In this document: positions 19,584 through 29,352 of the stretch, one piece after another
How positions within the stretch are numbered: position 1 is the first letter of the stretch
Layout: each line of letters starts with the position of its first letter
Assembly (NCBI RefSeq): GCF_030145815.1
Contig: NZ_JAIXHL010000006.1
Coordinates: 62,001-126,000 of the forward strand
Direction: 5' to 3'
Source: Sphingomonas sp.
GTDB taxonomy: Bacteria; Pseudomonadota; Alphaproteobacteria; Sphingomonadales; Sphingomonadaceae
Length of the DNA stretch: 64,000 nt
Notes under the pieces: model-generated
The model's input: the letters and a program-made list of their open reading frames with translations, nothing else
What the model was told of the DNA's origin: nothing
Database searches by the model: none
Made by a program: the position numbers and the translations under genes

Positions 19584-19661
19584 GGCGATCGTAGTTCAAT
19601 TGGTTAGAGCACCGGCTTGTGATGCCGGGGGTTGCGGGTTCAAGTCCCGTCGATCGCCCCA
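19584..19661 (+). tRNA. tRNA-His (anticodon GTG)
   Basis: Extra G-1, acceptor gcgatcg/cgatcgc, anticodon arm ccggc-ttGTGat-gccgg, T-loop ttcaagt, encoded CCA. Confidence 0.93.
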
Positions 19662-19750
19662 TTTCCCCTACCGGTGATTTAAGGCTGGCGCAAAGCGGCG
19701 CGGAAGAATATGTCGCGCCCTCGAAATATTGTTAGCCGACTGGAAGTGCC

Positions 19751-20803
19751 ATGACTGCCGTGTGGGACCTGCCCGATTTCGATGCGCATGAGGGGGTTCA
19801 CCTCATCACCGATCCTGCCAGCGGCCTGCGCGCGGTGATCGCCGTGCATTCGACCAATCTCGGCCCGGCGGCGGGCGGCGTGCGCTTCTGGCATTATGCC
19901 GATGGCAATGCCGCGATCACCGATGCGCTGCGCCTGTCGCGGGGCATGAGCTTCAAGAACGCCATGGCCAGCCTGCCATTGGGTGGCGGCAAGGGCGTGG
20001 TGCTTGCACCCGAACCCGGCGCGACGATCAGCGAGGCGCAGCTGATCGCATTCGGCGAAGCGGTCGAATCGCTCGGCGGTCGTTACGTCACGGCGGAGGA
20101 TGTCGGCATGTCCGAAGCGCGGATGAAGGTCATCGCGACCCGCACCCGTCATGTCTCCGGCCTGCCCGTCGCAGGCGGCAATGCGGGCGGCGATCCCGGC
20201 CCGTTCACCGCGCTCGGCATCTATCTCGGCGTCAAGGCGGCGGCGAAGCGTGCGCTGGGCGCCGACTCGATGGCCGGCGTGCATGTTGCGGTGCAGGGCG
20301 TGGGCAGCGTCGGTGGCGGCCTCGCCCGCCGCCTCGCCGCCGATGGCGCAAAGCTGACACTGGCCGATGTCAACGCCGACAAGGCGCAGGCGCTCGCCGC
20401 CGAACTGGGCGCCGACGTCGTTGCGGCCGATGCGATCGCCACGGTCGAAGCCGAGATCTTCAGCCCCAACGCGCTCGGCGCGATCCTGACGGAAGCCAGC
20501 ATCGCTGCCCTCCAGTGCAAGGTCGTCGCAGGCGGCGCGAACAACCAGCTGGCGAAGCAGGGCGACGGCGCCCGCATCCACGCGCGCGGGATCCTCTACG
20601 CGCCGGATTACGTCATCAACGCCGGCGGCATCATCAATGTCGGCCTGGAATATCTCGGACAAGGCGACCGCGCCGAGGTCGAAGCACGCATCGCGCGCAT
20701 CCCCGATCGGTTGAACGAAGTCTGGGACGAAAGCGACCGCACCGGCGATCCGGCGAGCGCGGTGGCAGACCGGATCGCGATGCGGTTGATCGGGCGGGGC
20801 TGA
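19751..20803 (+). CDS. Glu/Leu/Phe/Val dehydrogenase, leucine dehydrogenase-like
   Basis: STNLGPAAGGVRFWHY...MSFKNAMASLPLGGGKGVVL...HVAVQGVGSVGGGLARRL...NALGAIL...GGANNQL. Confidence 0.9.
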   Translation: MTAVWDLPDFDAHEGVHLITDPASGLRAVIAVHSTNLGPAAGGVRFWHYADGNAAITDALRLSRGMSFKNAMASLPLGGGKGVVLAPEPGATISEAQLIAFGEAVESLGGRYVTAEDVGMSEARMKVIATRTRHVSGLPVAGGNAGGDPGPFTALGIYLGVKAAAKRALGADSMAGVHVAVQGVGSVGGGLARRLAADGAKLTLADVNADKAQALAAELGADVVAADAIATVEAEIFSPNALGAILTEASIAALQCKVVAGGANNQLAKQGDGARIHARGILYAPDYVINAGGIINVGLEYLGQGDRAEVEARIARIPDRLNEVWDESDRTGDPASAVADRIAMRLIGRG

Positions 20804-21290
20804 GGCCCCGCGCGCATTTTTGCGGGTCCATACTGCGCCATACAGCGCTATTTCGCATCCAAATCGAAGCTATCCCTCAGCGACCGCTGCATGCGCGTCG
20901 CTTAACTTTGTACGGCCCGTCTATGGGCAAACAGCCGAACGACTGGTCGGCACTATTGCGCTGTGCGTAGTAAATCGGTCGCCTAGCAAGATCAGGTCAG
21001 GCACGGATCAATTCATGCCCGTGAAAGCGCTTGGCAAAAACTGAGCTGCATGCTCATACTCGCACCGAGCTCGCGTTCACATCAAACCTGTGTCCGGAAC
21101 TTTTCGAAGATTCTGGTCAATCGGCGTCCGAGTAAAGTCAAACGAACGCGGCGATTCCGCTCGGGCTGATGCAATGTCAGCTATTTTGAACTGAACATAT
21201 TAAAGCACATCAACCGCTTACCTGAACAGGCCTGTAATACGCCTCGTTTATCCGGAACATGTCGAACCCCATCGGTCGGAGGAGAGTGTA

Positions 21291-21851
21291 ATGACAGATA
21301 ACTTCTTGGGTGAGTTGCGGGTTTTTGCGTTCGGAGGCGTTCCGCGGGGCTGGCTGCCTTGCAATGGCCAGCTGCTGACGGCTCAGCAATATCAGGCGCT
21401 ATTCGCGTTGATCCGCAACACCTTCGGCGGGGATGGGAAGGTCAATTTCGCACTGCCCGATCTGCGCGGACGCGTGGCCATTGGCACCGGGCAAGCTGAT
21501 CCGGGCGCAACCATGTTCCAGCTCGGCAAAACCGGAGGGGCTGAAACGGTCACCCTGACCGCGGCGCAAACACCGCCGCACATCCACGCGATCGTCGCGT
21601 CACGGTCGACCACGACAACGGCTCAGGCACCAGCGGGCAACTATATCGGAGTCGCAACGGCAACCGCGGCGGCACAGCCGTTCAGCCTGTTTGCGCCCGC
21701 GCCCACATCACCCACCGACGCCAACTGGGTGCCGCTGCATAGTTCGACGATCACGCAATCGGGCGGCGGCGGTCCGCATGAAAATCGCCAGCCGGTTCTG
21801 GGCCTGCAGATCTGCATCGCGACCCAAGGCCTGTGGCCATCGCGCAACTGA
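21291..21851 (+). CDS. Phage tail collar domain protein (microcystin-dependent protein-like), copy 1
   Basis: FLGELRVFAFGGVPRGWLPCNGQLLTAQQYQALFALIRNTFGGDGKVNFALPDLRGRVAIGTG. Confidence 0.88.
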   Translation: MTDNFLGELRVFAFGGVPRGWLPCNGQLLTAQQYQALFALIRNTFGGDGKVNFALPDLRGRVAIGTGQADPGATMFQLGKTGGAETVTLTAAQTPPHIHAIVASRSTTTTAQAPAGNYIGVATATAAAQPFSLFAPAPTSPTDANWVPLHSSTITQSGGGGPHENRQPVLGLQICIATQGLWPSRN

Positions 21852-21881
21852 CGTCGTCTCCCCTCATCCGTGGAGGAACCC

Positions 21882-22421
21882 ATGGCAGAATATTTTGTCG
21901 GCGAGATTCGCCTGTTCGCTTTCAACCAATATGCACCCGCCAATTTCATGCCGTGCGACGGCCGTTCGTTGCGCGTGTCAGAGTATCAGGCGTTGTTCGC
22001 GCTGATCGGCACCACCTATGGCGGTGACGGCGTCAACACCTTCAACCTTCCCGATCTGCGCGGTCGCACGCCGGTACACTATGGCACGCTGCCGGGCGGA
22101 TCGACCTATGCGCTGGGGACCAAGGCGGGGGTCGAACAGGTGCAGCTGACATCCGCGACCGTGCCGCCGCATTCCCATACCGTGTCCGTGACCAAGACAA
22201 GCGCGTCCAGCCTGACGCCGGGCGCCAACTTGGCCCCCGGTGACGTCAACGGGAATTATTATTATTGCAACCAGACGCAAGCCGGCACCGTTCTGCAAAC
22301 GAACGCCGAAACGGTCATGGTCGCCGGCGGCGGGAACCAACCGCATCCCAACGTCCAGCCGAGCCTGGTGCTGTCCTACGCGATCGCCGTCCAGGGGCTG
22401 TACCCAGATTACGCCAATTAA
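21882..22421 (+). CDS. Phage tail collar domain protein, copy 2
   Basis: FVGEIRLFAFNQYAPANFMPCDGRSLRVSEYQALFALIGTTYGGDGVNTFNLPDLRGRTPVHYG. Confidence 0.88.
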   Translation: MAEYFVGEIRLFAFNQYAPANFMPCDGRSLRVSEYQALFALIGTTYGGDGVNTFNLPDLRGRTPVHYGTLPGGSTYALGTKAGVEQVQLTSATVPPHSHTVSVTKTSASSLTPGANLAPGDVNGNYYYCNQTQAGTVLQTNAETVMVAGGGNQPHPNVQPSLVLSYAIAVQGLYPDYAN

Positions 22422-22441
22422 CTGAGCTTCGGGAGGCCGTC

Positions 22442-23035
22442 ATGGCAGACGCATTTATTGGTGAAATTCGCATGTTTCCCTATGGCTATGCGCCGATCGG
22501 GTGGTTGGCATGCAATGGTCAGCAAGTGACCATCCGTGGTAACGAGCCGCTGTACGCGCTGTTGAGCAACCGGTTTGGTGGCGATGGCCGGAATTACTTC
22601 AATCTCCCCAATTTGAACGGACGTATACCGGTGAACGCCGGCGCGTCCTCCCCGACAAGCCAGCCATTCGTGTTTGCCGCAAAGGTGGGGCAGGAAACGG
22701 TGACCCTGACCAGCGCACAGGCCCCGTCGCACAACCACCAATTCAATGCCAAGCTGTCCGGGGCATCGATAACGGGCATGACGAGCGTCGCGGGCGCAAC
22801 CAACGGGGTTGGGGCTTCACTGTTGAGCCGGGCGATGACCAGCGCGGCCAAGACCATTGCCGCGTTTGATACGCCGCCGTTGAGCGCGAGCGACAAGACC
22901 CAATTGGGGATGAATGTTTCGGTCGCTTACGGCACGGCCGCACAATCCGTCGAACCGCACCCCAATCTTCAGCCCTATCTGGTGATGGGCTATTATATTT
23001 GCAGCGAGGGCGAATATCCGGTCAATCCGGACTAG
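22442..23035 (+). CDS. Phage tail collar domain protein, copy 3
   Basis: FIGEIRMFPYGYAPIGWLACNGQQVTIRGNEPLYALLSNRFGGDGRNYFNLPNLNGRIPVNAG. Confidence 0.88.
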   Translation: MADAFIGEIRMFPYGYAPIGWLACNGQQVTIRGNEPLYALLSNRFGGDGRNYFNLPNLNGRIPVNAGASSPTSQPFVFAAKVGQETVTLTSAQAPSHNHQFNAKLSGASITGMTSVAGATNGVGASLLSRAMTSAAKTIAAFDTPPLSASDKTQLGMNVSVAYGTAAQSVEPHPNLQPYLVMGYYICSEGEYPVNPD

Positions 23036-23420
23036 GATGCCGGTTTGTAAGGTTGGTGGGGCCGGAAAGGCTCCGCCGATCTGCGGGCTCGGTCCGAAGC
23101 GGCCAGCTGGCGGAAGGGGTGGGCTACCTCCTCCGGCATCTCGACCATGTCGGTTGCCACGTCGATCGCCCCGACCATCACCTTCTTGCCGCGAATGAGC
23201 TCGATCAGGTCCATCGGCACGCCCGAGCACTGAGACTCCAGGCTGACGATATCGATCTTCGACTTCTGAAGATTGGGAAAGGTCTTCTCATACTGCCGCC
23301 ATTCGGAGCCGAGCGTCTTCTTCCAATCGGTGTTGGCTTTGATGCCATAGCCGTAGAAGCGGGCGGAAGACGGTCGTGTTGTTCAGAACGGAGTTCTGGC
23401 GCGATCGGCTGTCCTGCGTC
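23032..23420 (-). pseudogene. Fragment of a cobalamin-independent methionine synthase/UROD-like methyltransferase
   Basis: Minus-strand reading across a frame gives FYGYGIKANTDWKKTLGSEWRQYEKTFPNLQKSKIDIVSLESQCSGVPMDLIELIRGKKVMVGAIDVATDMVEMPEEVA; no complete ORF. Confidence 0.55.
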
Positions 23421-23484
23421 GGCTTTCCCCACTGCCGCTCCCAAAAGCGGAAAGGCTGGTGACGGCCCAACTCCGGACAACCCT

Positions 23485-23922
23485 TCATTGACCTTTAATC
23501 CGCTCATACAGAATCCGCGTTTCGAGCAAGTTGCTGATTCTCAGCGCCACCTCGATGACGTCGAACGGCTTCGAGACGAAGTCCTTCGCGCCTAGCGCCA
23601 AAGCCCTCCGGCGCGCATGAAGGGTGGTGTCGGCGGTTAGCACCAGGATCGGGCGATACTCGTCAGCCCGGTCGTGACGCGCAAAGGCCTCAAGCAACTG
23701 GAAGCCGTCAACCTGAGGCATCATCAGGTCAAGCAGGACGATGTCTGGTGCCAGATCGGAATAGGCCGCGGCCGCCGCGGTCGGGTCGGTCAGGGTGTGG
23801 ATGTCGCGATAGCCCTCCCGCTCGAGCACGCTGCGCAGCAACAGCACATTTGCCTCTTCGTCATCGATCGCGAGAATGCGCCGCGACAGGATTTCAGCGG
23901 TTTCGATTAGGCGAGAGGGCAT
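23485..23922 (-). CDS. Single-domain response regulator
   Basis: ILAIDDEEANVLLLRSVLEREGY...PDIVLLDLMMPQVDGFQLLEAF...LVLTADTT...GAKDFVSKPFD. Confidence 0.88.
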   Translation of the reverse strand: MPSRLIETAEILSRRILAIDDEEANVLLLRSVLEREGYRDIHTLTDPTAAAAAYSDLAPDIVLLDLMMPQVDGFQLLEAFARHDRADEYRPILVLTADTTLHARRRALALGAKDFVSKPFDVIEVALRISNLLETRILYERIKGQ

Positions 23923-23975
23923 GATCTTGGCCTTTTCATTAGCGCGTCAGCGTCGATGACATTGGGGGCAATCGT

Positions 23976-25889
23976 TCAGGATTTGGCTGGAAGCGTGAAC
24001 CAGAAACGCGATCCCCGGGGCAGCGCCTGGTAGCCGATCTTGCCACCCATCGATTCGACAAGACTTTTCGACAGCGCCAGCCCCAGGCCGGTGCCCTCGA
24101 TCCTGCTGCGATCCTGCTGCCCCAGGCGATCGAATGCCGTAAAGAGACGCGACGTTTCTCCCGGACGGATACCCGGCCCGTCGTCCTCCACCTGGATCCG
24201 TATCCACCCATGTTCGGCGCTGCAGGCAAGGCTCACAAAATTCCCCGATGCCGCATATTTGGCGGCATTGGCGATGAGGTTCAGCATGACCTGAACCACG
24301 CGTCGCCGGTCGGCGCTGGCCGTCATCGCCGCTGCGGGTTGCTCGAGCCGGAATTCCAGCCCGGCATTCGCGACGAGCGGTGCGGCGAGTTGGTGCACCT
24401 CGGCCAGCAGATCGGCGATGACCACGGGTTCGATCTGCAATTCCGTGCTGCCGGCCTCGATGCTGGAAATGTCGAGCAGATCGTTGATCAGCGACAGCAG
24501 ATGACGCCCGGCCTTGGTGATCTGGGTGATCGCCGCCTTGTGTCGCTCGGGAAATTCATCGGCGTCGATCTCCAGCAACTGCCCGAAGCCGAGAATTGCG
24601 TTCATCGGCGTGCGCAGCTCGTGGCTGGTTCGTGAGAGGAACTCGCTCTTGGCCAGGCTCGCCGCAATCGCTTCCTCGCGCGCGCGGCGCAGCGCATCCT
24701 CGACCGCGCGACGTTCTGTCATGTCGCGGGTGACTTTGGCAAAGCCCCGCAGCGTGCCGGTGGCATCGCGCAGCGCGGTGATGACGACATTCGCCCAGAA
24801 GCGCGAACCATCCTTGCGAACCCGCCAGCCTTCGTCCTCTGCCGATCCTTCGCGCCGCGCCCGTTCAAGCATGTGTGCCGGCAGGAACGCGCGGGTTTCG
24901 GACGGATAGAAGCGGCTGAAATGCTGGCCCAGTATCTCCTTGGCGCTCCAGCCCTTGATGCGCTCGGCCCCCAGGTTCCAGCTGGCCACCACGCCATCGG
25001 GATCGAGCGCGAAGATGCCATAGTCGCGGACCCGCTCGACCACGAGGCGGAACCGTTCCTCGCTCTCGACCAGATCCTGTTCGCGCGCGCGCAACAGGGC
25101 GCTGGCGCGGACCAGGCGTTCGGCCAGACGGCCGACTTCGTCGGTTTCCTCTGGCAGGGCAGTGAGCGGTTCGCCCCGCGCGAGGCTCTCGGCATTGTCC
25201 TCAAGCGCGCGGACCCGGCGGACAATGCCCGTGGAGAAAAGGTATACGGCCGCAAGACTGCCAAGCAACCCCACCAGCGCGCTGATCGCGGTAAGCGTCA
25301 GGAACTGTCGGCGCACCAGTTCGACGCGCTTCTGGCGCTGTTCGAGCAGGACCGCCTCGCGCCGCTGAATGGCGTCGATCGCTTCACGCATCCTGTCCAA
25401 CACGGACTTGTTGGACCCGAGCGCATCGGTCAACGCTGCAGCGCCGGGGCCGGTGCGCGCCGGACCGGTCAAAGCGACGATCTGCCGCAGGCCGTCGCGT
25501 TTGCGCGCGGTCAGGTCGCTGAGATTCTGGAAATCGCGCCGCACGATCGGGTCGCGGATCGCCGCATCGAGCCGCTCCATCGTGACCGGAATCTCCGCCT
25601 CTGCCTTGCGGTACGGCGCCAGGAAGCGTTCCTCTCGCGTCAGCGCAAAGCCGCGTACGCCGGCCGCCGCTTCGGCCAGCAGGGCGTGAACCTGATAGGT
25701 GTCGCGCTGAATGGCGAACGCGCGGCGGACATCGTCCTCGGCGCGCTTTTCGGCGTTGCTGGCAAGATAGAGCGAAATCAGCGCAACGAGCAGGATGGCC
25801 AGCGGCAGCGCGACCACCACCAGCCCCTTCAGCGCGAGCGGACGGTTGCTCCAGAAGCGCAGTAACGGCTTGGCCGGGGCTGGTGCCAT
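23976..25889 (-). CDS. Sensor histidine kinase (CHASE3-like, HAMP, PAS, HisKA, HATPase)
   Basis: TM-flanked N-terminus, PAS ESEERFRLVVERVRDYGIFALDPDG, H-box FLSRTSHELRTPMNAILGF, GTGLGLALSKSLVESMGG. Confidence 0.9.
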   Translation of the reverse strand: MAPAPAKPLLRFWSNRPLALKGLVVVALPLAILLVALISLYLASNAEKRAEDDVRRAFAIQRDTYQVHALLAEAAAGVRGFALTREERFLAPYRKAEAEIPVTMERLDAAIRDPIVRRDFQNLSDLTARKRDGLRQIVALTGPARTGPGAAALTDALGSNKSVLDRMREAIDAIQRREAVLLEQRQKRVELVRRQFLTLTAISALVGLLGSLAAVYLFSTGIVRRVRALEDNAESLARGEPLTALPEETDEVGRLAERLVRASALLRAREQDLVESEERFRLVVERVRDYGIFALDPDGVVASWNLGAERIKGWSAKEILGQHFSRFYPSETRAFLPAHMLERARREGSAEDEGWRVRKDGSRFWANVVITALRDATGTLRGFAKVTRDMTERRAVEDALRRAREEAIAASLAKSEFLSRTSHELRTPMNAILGFGQLLEIDADEFPERHKAAITQITKAGRHLLSLINDLLDISSIEAGSTELQIEPVVIADLLAEVHQLAAPLVANAGLEFRLEQPAAAMTASADRRRVVQVMLNLIANAAKYAASGNFVSLACSAEHGWIRIQVEDDGPGIRPGETSRLFTAFDRLGQQDRSRIEGTGLGLALSKSLVESMGGKIGYQALPRGSRFWFTLPAKS

Positions 25890-25895
25890 TGCGCT

Positions 25896-26540
25896 CTACA
25901 GCCCTGCCGGGCGCATCTGCGCCGCCAGCACGGCGGCTTGTGTGCGGTCGGCGACGCCAAGCTTGCCGATGACACGCTCGACATGCGCCTTGACCGTCGC
26001 CGGGCTGATCGCCAGCTCCCGCGCAATCTCCTTGTTGGTGAGCCCGCGGGCCACCAATGCCACCACCTCCTGTTCGCGTGACGTGAGCACGCGCGAGATG
26101 TCGGCATCGCGCTGCGGTAGCGCAGGCGCCCGCATCGCGGCATTGACCAGAGCCAGTGGGACCGCAGAGTTGCCCGCCATCACCTGATCGATCGCGGCGA
26201 TCAGGTCGCCGATCGCGGTGTCCTTGAGCACATAGCCGGCCGCACCCGCCGCGAGCGCCTCGCGCACATAGGCCGGCATGTCGTGCAAGGTGAGCATCAG
26301 GATCCGAGTCGCGGTGTCGAGCGCGGCGATCCGGCGGGTCGCTTCCAGCCCGTCGATCCCGCTGCCAAGACGCACATCCATCAGGACGACGTCGGGATGA
26401 AGCAAACGCACCTGATCGATCGCCTCCTCCCCGCTGGACGCGACGCCGACGACGTCGACACCGCTCTGGGCCAGCACGGCGCGCAGCCCCTCACGCGCCA
26501 ACTGGTGGTCGTCGACGATCAGGATTCGCGGACCGGCCAC
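25896..26540 (-). CDS. NarL-family response regulator
   Basis: RILIVDDHQLAREGLRAVL...DVVLMDVRLG...LTSREQEVVALVARGLTNKEIARELAISPATVKAHVERVIGKLGV; GTG start inferred. Confidence 0.9.
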   Translation of the reverse strand: MAGPRILIVDDHQLAREGLRAVLAQSGVDVVGVASSGEEAIDQVRLLHPDVVLMDVRLGSGIDGLEATRRIAALDTATRILMLTLHDMPAYVREALAAGAAGYVLKDTAIGDLIAAIDQVMAGNSAVPLALVNAAMRAPALPQRDADISRVLTSREQEVVALVARGLTNKEIARELAISPATVKAHVERVIGKLGVADRTQAAVLAAQMRPAGL

Positions 26541-26542
26541 GG

Positions 26543-27661
26543 TCAGGCGGATTCCGGCAGATGCGCGGTAACGGTCACGCCACCGTCGGCGCCTGCCGAC
26601 CATTCGAGGTGCCCACCGATTGCGCTCATTCGTTCATGCATGACGTCGATGCCGACATGGCGACCGGTCGGCCTGGCTCCTGCGCCAGCGTCCAGGCGAT
26701 CGCTCGGCCCACGGCCGCTGTCGCGGATCTGCAAGCGCAGGTGCCCGGTCTCGATCCGAAGCGCGATGGCGACGGCACAGGGACCGCCGGCATGCTTGCG
26801 GACATTGGCAATCGCTTCCTGAGCAACCCGGAACAGGGCGATCTCGACGGTCGGAGACAGCCGCGACGCATCGTCGGTCATGCAGAAGGAAACCTGATAC
26901 CCGTCCTCTTCAAGGCCGTCCGCCAGAGAACGTAGCGCAGCCTGCAGACCGAGATCGTCCAGCAGGGTCGGGCGCAAGCCGCCGATGACCGCGCGCAGTT
27001 CGCGCACGAGCGCGCGCGCGATCCCCGCGAGCCGATCCCGCTCCGCAGCGGGAAGCGCTTCGGTTTGGCCTTCGCCGACGCCTTCCAGAATCCGCGCCAA
27101 TGCCGTGGCGGTCTGTGCAACCCCGTCGTGCAGCTCCTGCGAGACCCGACGGCGCTCTTCTTCCTGTGCCGAGAACATCCGGCCGACCATGTGCTCGAGC
27201 CGCTGCTCGCGCTCCCGCAGGGTAGCCAGCAGGGCGCCACGTTCACGCTCGCGCTGGATGCGGTCGATGGTCGCGCCCAGCAGTTCGAGATGCATCGCCA
27301 CTGCTTCCCGGTCTTCGATATCCTCAATCGCGTCGAGGCTTGCGATTCCGTCGACGCGGAATCGTGCCACGGGTTTGCGCGCCGGACCGGGGGCGACAAT
27401 GGCAATGCCCTCTGCGCCATCGCCCTCGATCACCTGGGCATCGCGGCTGCCGAGAAAAAAGGCGAGGCGGTCGGCAGATCGGACCAGACGCTCGGCGATG
27501 TTGGTGGGGTCGGCGTCGGCCAGTTCCTGCCCACTCACGGTGAGCAGGCGCATCCGTGCCGCGCGCGCTTCGGCGGCGCGATAGAGATCGCGCATCTCCG
27601 CAACGGTGCCGATCTGGATCGGCAAGGGCGAGGAACGACTGTGCACCCCGTCCAGATACAT
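26543..27661 (-). CDS. NarX/DegS-type sensor histidine kinase with N-terminal GAF-like region
   Basis: EEERRRVSQELHDGVAQTATALARIL; LRPTLLDDLGLQAALRSL; VAQEAIANVRKHA. Confidence 0.88.
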   Translation of the reverse strand: MYLDGVHSRSSPLPIQIGTVAEMRDLYRAAEARAARMRLLTVSGQELADADPTNIAERLVRSADRLAFFLGSRDAQVIEGDGAEGIAIVAPGPARKPVARFRVDGIASLDAIEDIEDREAVAMHLELLGATIDRIQRERERGALLATLREREQRLEHMVGRMFSAQEEERRRVSQELHDGVAQTATALARILEGVGEGQTEALPAAERDRLAGIARALVRELRAVIGGLRPTLLDDLGLQAALRSLADGLEEDGYQVSFCMTDDASRLSPTVEIALFRVAQEAIANVRKHAGGPCAVAIALRIETGHLRLQIRDSGRGPSDRLDAGAGARPTGRHVGIDVMHERMSAIGGHLEWSAGADGGVTVTAHLPESA

Positions 27662-27827
27662 CCCCCTCCGAAAAACGCATAGGCCATCCGGCCTAGGCCG
27701 GAAGGCCCGCCATGCGGCGGATTTGGGCGGACCGGCGTCGGGCTATTTCACGGATACGGACCAACCGCAGGGCTGAATATCTCGCCTTGCGGATCGGCCC
27801 TCGCGACGATGATCCGAAAGGAACCCG

Positions 27828-28433
27828 ATGATGAAGACCTTCAACCTCAAGACTCTGGCGTTCGCTGCGGCCCTTCCGGCTGCCCTGATCGGCACCCCGG
27901 CGCTCGCCAATGAACCGGCCGCAAAGGGCGCATCGTCCATGACCGCCGCAGCGCAGGCTCCGATTACCGAAGCTGAAGTCCGCGCCGCCCAGCAGGCATG
28001 GGGCAATGCGCTCGTCGCCATTGCCACCGAATATGACACCAAGGGCTTTGCCGCCGCCAAGCAACTGGCCGAGCAGGTCGTCGACAGCGCCTATGGCTAC
28101 CAGATGGGCCCGGTCCTGTTCAAACCAACGCTGGCCGCCGCGCCCCAGACCTTCCGGACGGAACGTGAAGGAGCGATCGCCTATTTCGTCGGCGGGAACC
28201 CGCGGTTCAAGGGCGACAGCGGCTTCGCGATCAAGGGCTGGCGCTCCTTCGAGATCGACAATGCCGCCATCCTGCTCAAGGGCAATACCGCGATCTCGAT
28301 GGGCAATGTCACGGTGATCGATGCCAAGGGCAACCGCACCACGGTCGACAAGACCTGGGGTTATAGCCGCGGCAACGACGGCAAGCTGCGCATCGTCCTG
28401 CACCATTCGTCGCTGCCCTATCAGGCGAACTGA
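27828..28433 (+). CDS. Secreted protein of unknown function (SnoaL/NTF2-like fold suspected)
   Basis: Signal peptide AAALPAALIGTPALA; YGYQMGPVLFKPTLA...TFRTEREGAIAYFVGG...WRSFEIDNAAILLKGNTAISMGNV. Confidence 0.65.
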   Translation: MMKTFNLKTLAFAAALPAALIGTPALANEPAAKGASSMTAAAQAPITEAEVRAAQQAWGNALVAIATEYDTKGFAAAKQLAEQVVDSAYGYQMGPVLFKPTLAAAPQTFRTEREGAIAYFVGGNPRFKGDSGFAIKGWRSFEIDNAAILLKGNTAISMGNVTVIDAKGNRTTVDKTWGYSRGNDGKLRIVLHHSSLPYQAN

Positions 28434-28572
28434 GCCCCCCCGGTCCGGCTCGCTCGCGCTGCAGCCTTCCCCTGTCTTGGGTTGCCGCGCAACGGGCCGG
28501 ACCACCCCCATTACTGACACGCCCGCGCTGAATCGAACGCCGGTGGCGTGCATTCCGGAAGGATTTGTATCC

Positions 28573-29247
28573 ATGTTGAAGCGTATCCTGCCGCTGGCCG
28601 GTGCTGCACTCGCGGTCGCGGCAGTGGCCCCGGCATCCGCCCAGGAAGCGGGCGATATCCAGATCAAGGGCTTCCTGACCGCCGTTCTGCCCGACGGTGC
28701 CATCACGCGAGTCGTCAGCGACGGGATTGGCCTGCCCGCCGGGTCGCAGACCGAGGCGTCCGATTCGGTGATCCCGACCGTGGCGATCGAGTATTTCGTC
28801 ACGCCGAACGTCTCGATCGAGACGATCTGCTGCGTGACTCCGCATGATGTGCGCGGTGCCGGGGCGCTTGCAGGTGCCGATCTGATCGACGACGCGATCA
28901 TCCTGCCCGCCAGCCTTACGGCCAAATATCATGTCGGCCTGGGTGGCGGTATCAAGCCGTATGTCGGTGCGGGCGTAACCCATTTCTTCATCTTCAGCGA
29001 AGGCGTGGGTGCCGACGCGGCCACGCTTGGCGCGACCGACGTGGACCTGTCGGACGAATTCGGGTTCCTGGTCCAGGGCGGGGTGGACATCGCGCTCAAC
29101 GACCGCGGGCTTGGCCTGTCGCTCGACGCGAAACGCTATTTCGTTGGAACCACCGCGACCTTTCGGGCCGGCAACGCGGTCGCGCTGCAGAGCGAGCATG
29201 ACCTCAACCCCTGGGTGATCAGTGCCGGCCTTTCCTACCGCTTCTGA
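28573..29247 (+). CDS. OmpW family outer membrane protein
   Basis: Signal peptide; AIEYFVTPNVSIETICCVTPHDV...LPASLTAKYHV...KPYVGAGVTHFFIF...LNPWVISAGLSYRF. Confidence 0.85.
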   Translation: MLKRILPLAGAALAVAAVAPASAQEAGDIQIKGFLTAVLPDGAITRVVSDGIGLPAGSQTEASDSVIPTVAIEYFVTPNVSIETICCVTPHDVRGAGALAGADLIDDAIILPASLTAKYHVGLGGGIKPYVGAGVTHFFIFSEGVGADAATLGATDVDLSDEFGFLVQGGVDIALNDRGLGLSLDAKRYFVGTTATFRAGNAVALQSEHDLNPWVISAGLSYRF

Positions 29248-29352
29248 TCCATCGGCAGGCCGCGCGGCAGTGGGTCCGGTCGGGACGGGGGCGATCTCGC
29301 GCCACATTGGTGCCCTCTCGCTGCGCGCGACCCTGTCGGTGAAACCACGCCC

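Noticed and set aside
20820-21044. Small ORF in lower-GC intergenic region
   Set aside because: No recognisable motif, weak RBS; insufficient support
21291-23035. Prophage or tailocin
   Set aside because: Only collar-domain genes present; no structural, lysis, replication or integrase genes
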